64,000 bases of DNA. It comes from Candidatus Colwellia aromaticivorans. GTDB taxonomy: Bacteria; Pseudomonadota; Gammaproteobacteria; Enterobacterales; Alteromonadaceae. The translations under genes were made by a program, and so were the position numbers. The notes beneath the pieces are model-generated. The model was not told the DNA's origin and did no database searches. It saw only the letters and a program-made list of their open reading frames with translations. Of this stretch, positions 57,274 to 64,000 are shown piece after piece; within the stretch, counting starts at the first letter, position 1; each line of letters starts with the position of its first letter. Where the stretch lies: positions 29,948 through 93,947 of the forward strand of contig NZ_QOLD01000066.1 in the NCBI RefSeq assembly GCF_003333305.1, in the 5' to 3' direction.

Positions 57274-58031
57274 TACTTAGTCCCAGGAAGACGATCAGGT
57301 AAATCTAACACTTCATCAATAAGGGAACCGCCGGCTTGGTTTTTTTCAATCCAACCTAAACGATAATGATGACCTAATTCACCTTTAGCTATTTCTAATG
57401 GTAGTACTTTTATGGCTGCCTCTTCTAACGGACAAGCATGTTCACATTTACCACAACCCGTGCATAGTTCTGAATGCACAGTAGGAATAAACATCGCATG
57501 AAATCCGGTACGTGTGTTTCGCTCTATCTCAAGTGTTATAGCCTCATCAATTAGAGGGCAAACACGATGACATATATCGCAACGTAAACCTTGAGTATTC
57601 AGACAGTTTTCCCGATCAATTAATACAGCTAATCCCATTTGAGCGTCGTCAATTGATTTTAATTCCGGTGAAATAGCGCCTGTTGGACAGGCGGTTTGGC
57701 AAGGAATATCCTCACACATTTCACATGGAATAACGTTCGCATCAAAATAAGGAGTACCCGTTGTAACTGGCTCAAATATTTTGCCTAACTTCAAAGTATC
57801 GTATGGGCATGCTTCAACACATAACCCACAACGCACACATGCAGCTAAAAATTCTTCTTCTGTTAATGCTCCTGGTGGTCGTAAACATTGAGCAGCCAAA
57901 CTTTGTGATTGTTTGGAATAAGTAGCTAAACCAAGCCCTAACAAACTTGAGCCACAAACACCACGGCCAACGTCAGTAATAAACTGACGCCTTGACGTTT
58001 TTCTTGGTGCTTGTGGTTTTTTTGCTGCCAT
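57273..58031 (-). CDS. napG: Ferredoxin-type protein NapG
   Basis: 252 residues, periplasmic. Twin-arginine signal with [12 protein letters not shown]. Four cysteine clusters: [47 protein letters not shown]. Works with NapH. Confidence 0.95.
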   Translation of the reverse strand: MAAKKPQAPRKTSRRQFITDVGRGVCGSSLLGLGLATYSKQSQSLAAQCLRPPGALTEEEFLAACVRCGLCVEACPYDTLKLGKIFEPVTTGTPYFDANVIPCEMCEDIPCQTACPTGAISPELKSIDDAQMGLAVLIDRENCLNTQGLRCDICHRVCPLIDEAITLEIERNTRTGFHAMFIPTVHSELCTGCGKCEHACPLEEAAIKVLPLEIAKGELGHHYRLGWIEKNQAGGSLIDEVLDLPDRLPGTK

Positions 58032-58055
58032 GCTTATTCTCTATGTTTGAGCCAG

Positions 58056-60545
58056 TTACGCTTTAAGTATTCTGACAGCACACTTCTTGTAATCCGTTTC
58101 TTTTGAAAGTGGATCAGTCGCATCAAGCGTCAGTTTGTTAGTTAACTGTTTTGCATCAAACCAAGGCATAAAGACCAAACCTTTCGGTGGACGATTACGA
58201 CCTCTAGTTTCAACACGCGTTCTTACTTCACCACGACGAGATTGAATAATACATTCTTGCCCACGGCGTAAATCACGTGATTTAGCATCATCCGGATGCA
58301 TAAAAATAACAGCATCAGGAAACGCTTTGTGCAACTCAGGTACACGAGCAGTCATTGAACCAGAGTGCCAATGTTCAAGTACACGACCGGTGCTTAGCCA
58401 TAGATCGAATTCTTCGTCTGGAGACTCAGCTGGTGGCTCATACGGCAAAGCAAATATAACTGCTTTTTTGTCAGGCTTACCATAAAACTGAACGTCGCTA
58501 CCTTTTTCCACGTATGGGTCGTAACCTTCACGGAAGCGCCATAGTGTTTCTTTACCATCCACTACAGGCCAGCGTAGACCGCGTGCTTCATGGTAACGAT
58601 CAAAATCAGCTAAATCATGACCATGCCCGCGTCCAAACTGAGCGTACTCTTCAAATAAACCTTTTTGAGCATAAAAGCCAAAATCATCAGCTTCTTGGTT
58701 AAGTTCACCTTTACAATCTGTGGTTGGAAATTCATCTACTTGCCCGTTTTTATAAAGCACGTCGTACATGGTTTTTCCACGATATTCAGGCATTTTAGCT
58801 AAAAGTTCTTCAGGCCAAACTTCTTCAATATTGAAACGTTTTGCAAATTCCATTAACTGCCATAAATCTGAACGAGCTTCGCCTGGAGCAGATACTTGTT
58901 GATGCCAAAATTGGGTACGTCGTTCAGCATTACCATAGGCACCTTCTTTTTCTACCCACATTGCCGTTGGTAAAATCAAATCGCCTGCCTGTGCTGTAAC
59001 CGTTGGATAAGGGTCAGACACAACAATGAAGTTTTCAGGGTTACGATAGCCCGGTAGTGTTTCTTCATTAAGATTAGCGGCGGCTTGAACATTGTTGTTA
59101 CACATTACCCAATATGCATTCAACTTACCGTCTTTCAACATGCGATTTTGTAAAACTGCGTGATAACCCGGTTTAGGCGGAATAGTGCCTTCGGGTAATT
59201 TCCATATTTTTTCAGCAAAAGCTCTATGTTTAGGGTTTTTAACAACTAAATCTGCGGGTAATCTGTGTGAGAATGTTCCTACTTCACGAGCAGTTCCACA
59301 TGCTGAAGGTTGTCCTGTTAATGAAAACGGACTGTTACCAGGCTCAGAAATTTTACCTGTTAATAAATGCACGTTGTACATGAGGTTGTTTGCCCAAACA
59401 CCACGTGTATGTTGGTTGAATCCCATGGTCCAAAATGAAGTTACCTTCACTTTAGGGTCGGCATATAACTTAGCCATTTCAATTAAATTTGCTTCTGGAA
59501 CACCCGATAATTTGGATGCATATTCAACGGTATATTCGCTGACAAACTTAGCATAAGCATCAAAGCTCATTGGTTTAGAGCCACCACTACCTGGATTTTT
59601 AGCAGACTTTTCTAACGGGTGTGTAGGGCGTAACCCATAACCTATATCAGTAACACCTTCACGAATATTAGTGTGTTTTTTAAGGAAGTCTTTGTTAACT
59701 GCATTGTTTTGAATAATGTAGTTCGCGATAAAGTTTAAGATAGCTAAATCGGTTTGCGGTGTGAACACCATACCGTTGTCTGCCAGTTCGAAGCTACGAT
59801 GTTTATATGTGGATAAAACATGTACTTTTACGTGAGGAGAACTTAAACGGCGATCGGTTAATCGCGACCATAAAATAGGGTGCATTTCAGCCATATTTGA
59901 ACCCCAAAGAACAAACGCGTCGGCGTGTTCAAGATCGTCATAACATCCCATTGGCTCATCTATACCAAAAGTACGCATGAATCCACCAACAGCAGAAGCC
60001 ATACAGTGACGAGCATTTGGATCAAGGTTATTGGTTCGAAAGCCCGCTTTCATTAATTTAGACGCAGCGTAACCTTCCCAAACCGTCCATTGGCCTGAAC
60101 CAAACATACCTACTGACGTAGGGCCTTTTTCCTTTAGCGCTGCTTTAAATTTATCAGCCATTACGTCAAAAGCTTTATCCCAACTAACCGGAGTAAATTC
60201 ACCTTCTTTCGCGTATTCACCGTCAGTCATTCTAAGTAACGGTTGGGTTAAACGATCTTTACCATACATTATTTTAGATAAGAAATAGCCTTTGATACAA
60301 TTTAGGCCTTTGTTTACTGGTGCATCAGGATCACCTTGCGTTGCAACCACTTTGCCTTGCTGAGTACCGACTAAAACACTACAGCCCGTACCACAGAAAC
60401 GACACGGTGCTTTGTCCCATTTAATAGCAGAGTCTGACGACTTTGTTATTAAATTAGACGCAGATGCGGGAACAGCTATGCCAGCTGCTACAGCAGTTGC
60501 TGCCACAGCATTTGCTTTAATAAAGTCTCTTCTTGTTAAGCTCAT
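58056..60545 (-). CDS. napA: Periplasmic nitrate reductase catalytic subunit
   Basis: 829 residues. Reduces nitrate to nitrite with a bis-MGD molybdenum cofactor and one [4Fe-4S] cluster. Tat signal [11 protein letters not shown], cluster motif [13 protein letters not shown], Mo-ligand Cys in [14 protein letters not shown]. Start overlaps the napD stop (ATGA). Confidence 0.98.
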   Translation of the reverse strand: MSLTRRDFIKANAVAATAVAAGIAVPASASNLITKSSDSAIKWDKAPCRFCGTGCSVLVGTQQGKVVATQGDPDAPVNKGLNCIKGYFLSKIMYGKDRLTQPLLRMTDGEYAKEGEFTPVSWDKAFDVMADKFKAALKEKGPTSVGMFGSGQWTVWEGYAASKLMKAGFRTNNLDPNARHCMASAVGGFMRTFGIDEPMGCYDDLEHADAFVLWGSNMAEMHPILWSRLTDRRLSSPHVKVHVLSTYKHRSFELADNGMVFTPQTDLAILNFIANYIIQNNAVNKDFLKKHTNIREGVTDIGYGLRPTHPLEKSAKNPGSGGSKPMSFDAYAKFVSEYTVEYASKLSGVPEANLIEMAKLYADPKVKVTSFWTMGFNQHTRGVWANNLMYNVHLLTGKISEPGNSPFSLTGQPSACGTAREVGTFSHRLPADLVVKNPKHRAFAEKIWKLPEGTIPPKPGYHAVLQNRMLKDGKLNAYWVMCNNNVQAAANLNEETLPGYRNPENFIVVSDPYPTVTAQAGDLILPTAMWVEKEGAYGNAERRTQFWHQQVSAPGEARSDLWQLMEFAKRFNIEEVWPEELLAKMPEYRGKTMYDVLYKNGQVDEFPTTDCKGELNQEADDFGFYAQKGLFEEYAQFGRGHGHDLADFDRYHEARGLRWPVVDGKETLWRFREGYDPYVEKGSDVQFYGKPDKKAVIFALPYEPPAESPDEEFDLWLSTGRVLEHWHSGSMTARVPELHKAFPDAVIFMHPDDAKSRDLRRGQECIIQSRRGEVRTRVETRGRNRPPKGLVFMPWFDAKQLTNKLTLDATDPLSKETDYKKCAVRILKA

Positions 60546-60847
60546 TTTTTTTCCCCTTGATGCTGGGGTAGTCCATAATCATTATGATGAAAAATCAATG
60601 ATGACGAGATAACACCCGGTAAATTGCTCATGTCTGTTATGGTGTTAATAAGGCCTTTGCCTTTTTCACCTCTATTTAAATCGTTTTCTTCTATGGTTAC
60701 GACCATAGATCCGTTATCTCCAATTTCATGCACTTCAGCTCCAGGAAAAGCAGCAAGCTCTCCCGAAACTTGTTCTGTTTTATCTGGATGAGAAACAAAC
60801 ATTACACCGGCAATATTGATTGGTTCTTCTTCTAATAGATTAATCAA
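60542..60847 (-). CDS. napD: NapD chaperone
   Basis: 101-residue chaperone that binds the NapA Tat signal. [21 protein letters not shown] and VVTIEEND are typical of NapD; the C-terminal tail is longer than in E. coli (87 residues). Overlaps napA by 4 nt. Confidence 0.9.
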   Translation of the reverse strand: MINLLEEEPINIAGVMFVSHPDKTEQVSGELAAFPGAEVHEIGDNGSMVVTIEENDLNRGEKGKGLINTITDMSNLPGVISSSLIFHHNDYGLPQHQGEKK

Positions 60848-60901
60848 ATTATTAACCCCTTTTTATGTAAAACAATATAGTTCTAAGTATTTTATTCTAG
60901 G

Positions 60902-60939
60902 TTTACTTTGGGTTTACTTTGGGTTTACTTTGGGTTTAC
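60902..60939 (-). repeat. 11-bp tandem repeat at the end of the small nap gene
   Basis: TTTACTTTGGG repeated three times plus a partial copy. It encodes the final residues and stop of the 47-residue protein and extends into the gap before napD. Confidence 0.85.
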
Positions 60940-61068
60940 CGCTTTAGCGCCAAACATTTTTAAAACAGCAACGGCAACTAACGCCGTACCGGCAAAACCA
61001 GTAAGAAAGATCACTGGCATAGACGAGTAGCCTAAAACGTTCCAAATCATTTGCTCAAGTGCACTCAT
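60925..61068 (-). CDS. Nap-associated small membrane protein (TIGR02808-like)
   Basis: 47 residues starting at 61068 with AGGAG 7 nt upstream. The sequence MSALEQMIWNVLGYSSMPVI followed by a hydrophobic helix and a short basic end resembles the TIGR02808 short proteins that I recall near nap genes in Vibrio and relatives. It occupies the place of napE, another small membrane protein, but is not obviously homologous. Function unknown. Easily missed because of its size. Confidence 0.75.
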   Translation of the reverse strand: MSALEQMIWNVLGYSSMPVIFLTGFAGTALVAVAVLKMFGAKAVNPK

Positions 61069-61095
61069 TTTTTTCTCCTAAAACTTTGGTAAAAT

Positions 61096-61605
61096 TTATG
61101 TTAGTTCTGTTACTAATTTAGGTGTTAATTCAATGGCAGTTTGTGGACAAATGGAAACACAGGCCCCACAGCCATTACATTTATCAAGTTCTATTTGAGG
61201 CTGAGGAGTTTTCGACGTTAAGTATTTGAAACTAATCGCCTCAGGCTCACAACTATCTTGGCAACTTTGACAAACCACTTGATTCATTGCTAAACAATTA
61301 TTTTTTATCTTTATATCTAACTGCCAAGCGGTCTGACTATCTTCTCTTTCATCAACGAATAATGGCTGATTACAAACCTCAATACATTTCTGGCAAAAGG
61401 TACACTCACCTTTTGAAAAATCTATTTTTGGAAAACCACCATCACCTTTAACAATAATATTTTCTTCACAGCTCGTTATGCAATCAGCACATTGAGTACA
61501 ACCATCAATAAAATGTTGCTCATTAATAACCCAGGGGAGTCTAATTGCTGGAGGGGTTGATATTTTTTTACCACGAAAAAAATTTCTACGTGCTAAATCA
61601 ACCAT
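61096..61605 (-). CDS. napF: Ferredoxin-type protein NapF
   Basis: 169 residues. Four Fe-S cysteine clusters: CTQCADCITSCEENI, CTFCQKCIEVCNQP, a shortened CQSCQDSCEPEAI, and CNGCGACVSICPQTAI. Cytoplasmic, interacts with NapA during maturation. First gene of the nap operon; an FNR box lies 92 bp upstream. Confidence 0.92.
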   Translation of the reverse strand: MVDLARRNFFRGKKISTPPAIRLPWVINEQHFIDGCTQCADCITSCEENIIVKGDGGFPKIDFSKGECTFCQKCIEVCNQPLFVDEREDSQTAWQLDIKIKNNCLAMNQVVCQSCQDSCEPEAISFKYLTSKTPQPQIELDKCNGCGACVSICPQTAIELTPKLVTELT

Positions 61606-61856
61606 ATGTATTGTTCCTTAATACTGTATTTAACAAGTTAATTTCAATGATCATAATGACCTTACGTATATATTAGCTAAGCTGTTATTAGATATATTGA
61701 TTTCAATCAATGTTTGTTTATAACCTTATAGTTTTTATTGATATAATAAGCATGATATTTATTAAACTTTTATTGAGTGTAGCAGATGTTTATTTTTTTC
61801 CAAACTTCTCATGTTATAGCATTATATTTAGTAAACTTAATTTAAATATTGGTAAT
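61606..61856. other. nap promoter region and AT-rich gap
   Basis: Contains the FNR box at 61697-61710 and otherwise no recognisable gene. Very AT-rich. Confidence 0.5.
61697..61710 (-). promoter_or_regulatory. FNR-type binding site upstream of napF
   Basis: TTGATTTCAATCAA is a perfect match to the FNR/ANR consensus TTGAT-N4-ATCAA, 92 bp before napF. Activation under oxygen limitation is inferred. Confidence 0.8.
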
Positions 61857-62016
61857 TATTCACCATACCCAGCGTGCACGTCATTCCGGTTGTGTCTTTG
61901 CCTATAGGACGTAGGGTCTAGCTTTGGTCTGGAACTACAAAGCTGAAGCCGGAATCTGCCTGTTTTAAACATTAGACTCCCGATTAAAACATCTCGGGAG
62001 TGACGATAGGTGAGTA
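61857..62016. repeat. 160-bp MITE-like element, inverted copy
   Basis: Reverse orientation of 33973-34131. Ends TATTCACC and GGTGAGTA. The outer inner-stem is ATTCCGG / CCGGAAT versus ATTCCAG / CTGGAAT in the other copy, a compensated change. Hairpin AGCTTTG / CAAAGCT at 61920-61944. Confidence 0.8.
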
Positions 62017-62494
62017 GTTACAAATATTGAAAATAAAAATAAAAATAAAAATAGATTTAATGGAATAATTTAGAATATCTACCGTGTTCTTTATAAATTA
62101 TACTTTTGCTGCTTTAACGAATTTTTATCTGCAAGCTCAAATATATATTTTAGATCTAGTTGAGTTACTTGGATATTTTAAAACCTTTTTAGGCGGTCAC
62201 CCCGAGCTGAACTTCATATTCAGGTCTATTATATAGATCGGTAATAGCGTTGTTCCTTCCAATATTCTACAGGGAAATCGTACAGTTTTCCTGCAAGAAG
62301 CGATGTTCAACATGGCCCGAAATACGTAGGTTTAGACAAGTGAGGGATTAACCCTTCTGATACACTACTTTTTATTGTAAAGTGTGCAAATGAGGCGATT
62401 ACCCATTTCTATACTCTACTGTAAATATGTTCACTGTTTGATTGTTAATAGCTGTATAAACCTCATTGTTCGCGCTTGAGCTCTTAGCTCTTAC
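62017..62494. other. Non-coding stretch upstream of the riboswitch
   Basis: About 480 bp with no convincing gene. Should contain the promoter for the riboswitch-controlled protease transcript. Confidence 0.4.
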
Positions 62495-62575
62495 GAATAA
62501 AGGCAAAACTGTAGTAATACGGTGACGCAAAACCAGTGCCCTCATACATTAAGGGTCGAACGGTTACCTAAAGGA
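62495..62575 (+). promoter_or_regulatory. c-di-GMP-I (GEMM) riboswitch
   Basis: Diagnostic elements in order: AAAGGCAAA, hairpin ACTGTA-GTAA-TACGGT with a GNRA tetraloop, GACGCAAAACC, second stem GTGCCCT / AGGGTC, and closing GGTTACCT. This matches the GEMM-I aptamer fold. About 110 nt before the protease gene, so cyclic di-GMP probably controls it; the expression platform is not obvious. Confidence 0.82.
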
Positions 62576-62686
62576 GTTGAGTTGTAACGAAGCCATGCGA
62601 CAAATGCTTTAAGTACTTCATATACCTCAGCACCATTTTTTTAAATTATCTCGTAGTCTGAGATTTGATGGAGCTACTATACTAAT

Positions 62687-63961
62687 ATGAAAATTAAATA
62701 CTTAACTTTTCTTGTTACTTCAATTTTATCAACCGCTGTACTTGCTGCCCCTGCAGTTCCTGCTAAGTCCAAAATGTATGGCCAAGTAGCTCCTTTTAAA
62801 ACTGGAGATCTCCCCCGAAGTAAACTAAAAACAAGGCTAAAAAGCTTGCCTATATCTGCTCAAGAGCGAGCAGTAAAATGGCTTAATAGTTTTAGCTTTC
62901 CTGCTAATGATATTGCCAACATTAATGTTGATAAACATGGTGCTGTTTTTTATGAGGATACCGAACTTCCTGAGCAAATTAGTCAGTCTGCTTTAGAGGC
63001 CGATCCGACACAAGCAGGTATAAATCCTATAGATACATTTAGTTTGCATAGCAAGCCCGGTGCAGCAAATGTTGTTTATGTGAATGTGGTTGGCTTTAAT
63101 TTCTCAGGAACAGCTTGGAATGCCCATACGGGTGTGAGTAATTACGAAGCAAAACCTTATGATACAGATGGAAATAGTACCAGTTTTTCTACTTCAGAGC
63201 GTAAGGCTATTGGTGAGATTTGGCATCGTATAGCAGAAGATTATGCTCCTTTTGATGTTGATGTGACAACTGAAGCACCTGCTGCCTTTGGTCCTAATGT
63301 TGGACACATACTGATTACCAGCGGTAGAGATGCTAAAGGAGATTTATTACCTAGTGGTGGTTCAGCTGGAGGTATTGCTTATGTAAATGTTTGGGGGCGT
63401 TCAAATTATCCATACTACCAGCCTGCACTTGTTTATTATGACAACCTTGGTTCGGGTTATCCACCTTATGTAGCTGAAGCGGCATCACATGAACTGGGCC
63501 ATAACTTAGCCTTAGGACATGATGGCACAAGTACAGCAGGTTATTACACCGGTCATGGCTCAGGTGTTACATCATGGGCACCTATTATGGGTGTCGGCTA
63601 TCAAAAAAACGTTACGCAATGGAGTAAAGGTGAATATCCTGATGCAAATAACGTTCAAGATGATCTCAGTATTATTCAGAATAAATTAATGTATCGAAAT
63701 GATGATCATGGTAATGACGCTGTTTCGGCTACCGCTTTATTTGTAGATAGCGAAGGATTTATTGCAAGTAGTAATCCTGAGTTTGATCCATTAAATGTTA
63801 GGACGGATAATAAAGGTGTCATTGAAACCGATACTGACATAGATGTGTTCCATTTTGACACTGCTTCTGGTGATGTTCTGGTCAAGCAGCATAAGACACA
63901 TTTATTGTGGACTGCTCAAACTCAATTGGAGAGCAATCACCGTTTGATGTATGAAGCCTGA
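62687..63961 (+). CDS. Secreted metzincin metalloprotease, C-terminus apparently disrupted
   Basis: Signal peptide MKIKYLTFLVTSILSTAVLA, then a propeptide-like segment, then a zinc protease domain with HELGHNLALGHD (HExxHxxGxxHD) near residue 270 and the Met-turn-like APIMGVGYQ. 424 residues in this frame. From about 63876 the sequence matches a 25-bp repeat also at 32965-32989, so the last ~28 residues (after DTASGDV) are probably not native; homologous proteins would be expected to continue with beta-rich domains. The active-site domain is intact. Confidence 0.75.
   Translation: MKIKYLTFLVTSILSTAVLAAPAVPAKSKMYGQVAPFKTGDLPRSKLKTRLKSLPISAQERAVKWLNSFSFPANDIANINVDKHGAVFYEDTELPEQISQSALEADPTQAGINPIDTFSLHSKPGAANVVYVNVVGFNFSGTAWNAHTGVSNYEAKPYDTDGNSTSFSTSERKAIGEIWHRIAEDYAPFDVDVTTEAPAAFGPNVGHILITSGRDAKGDLLPSGGSAGGIAYVNVWGRSNYPYYQPALVYYDNLGSGYPPYVAEAASHELGHNLALGHDGTSTAGYYTGHGSGVTSWAPIMGVGYQKNVTQWSKGEYPDANNVQDDLSIIQNKLMYRNDDHGNDAVSATALFVDSEGFIASSNPEFDPLNVRTDNKGVIETDTDIDVFHFDTASGDVLVKQHKTHLLWTAQTQLESNHRLMYEA
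63876..63900 (+). repeat. 25-bp repeat inside the protease gene
   Basis: Begins TTCTGGTCAAGCAGC and is the exact inverted counterpart of 32965-32989. Likely marks the end of a mobile element that continues beyond the window. Confidence 0.7.
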
Positions 63962-64000
63962 TCTGATTGTAATATCGGATATACGCTTCAACATCTTCCT

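Noticed and set aside
61710..61907. 65-codon plus-strand frame downstream of the FNR box
   Set aside because: Runs into the MITE-like repeat, has biased AT-derived residues and no ribosome binding site.

Overview
The window looks like a chromosomal segment from a cold-adapted marine gammaproteobacterium, most likely Colwellia or a close relative in the Alteromonadales. This is inferred from the low GC content, the gltA / sdhCDAB-sucABCD gene order, the nap operon with a small companion protein, and the many short dispersed repeats. No rRNA or tRNA gene was seen.

Layout. 1-11300 is a TCA-cycle block: partial citrate synthase (gltA, minus), then succinate dehydrogenase, 2-oxoglutarate dehydrogenase E1/E2 and succinyl-CoA synthetase (plus), closed by a strong terminator. 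11318-15330 is accessory: an orphan TIR-like (PF10137-type) protein, about 1.6 kb of palindromic non-coding repeats, a DUF3545-type small protein, and an EF-hand gene that appears split by inserted repeat DNA. 15330-23054 is a peptide-utilisation block: an M3 peptidase divergent from a five-gene oligopeptide ABC transporter. 23214-32607 holds housekeeping and transport genes (DUF5610 protein, dicarboxylate/amino-acid symporter, a lipoprotein with a G10 tract, arginase-family enzyme, topA, GNAT). 32608-36130 is repeat-rich, with an attC-like site followed by a cassette-like membrane protein, a MITE-like element and a frameshifted lipoprotein. 36134-44751 is mostly core (lipA, lipB, DUF493, dodecin, rmuC, Na+-dependent transporter, metallo-hydrolase, ion channel, YaiI, ATL, FKBP). 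44990-47340 holds an IS110-family element and two copies of a structured repeat. 47342-48940 is a Kef-type antiporter.

49082-61605 is a nitrate region. The nitrate-type ABC transporter (nrtA-nrtB-ATPase) and a porin are preceded by a sigma-54 promoter, a hexaloop hairpin and an intrinsic terminator. The gene just upstream encodes a NasT-like ANTAR regulator, so control by transcription antitermination is likely. Next come a truncated IS4/Tn5-type transposase and the periplasmic nitrate reductase operon napF-(47-aa protein)-napD-A-G-H-B-C, with a perfect FNR-type box upstream. The window ends with a secreted metzincin protease gene preceded by a c-di-GMP-I (GEMM) riboswitch and apparently interrupted near its 3' end by repeat DNA.

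The most unusual content is the repeat fraction. At least three families of short palindromic elements occur as copies whose stems differ in sequence but keep pairing, while loop sequences are conserved. This suggests selection or a replication mechanism acting on folded single-stranded DNA or RNA.
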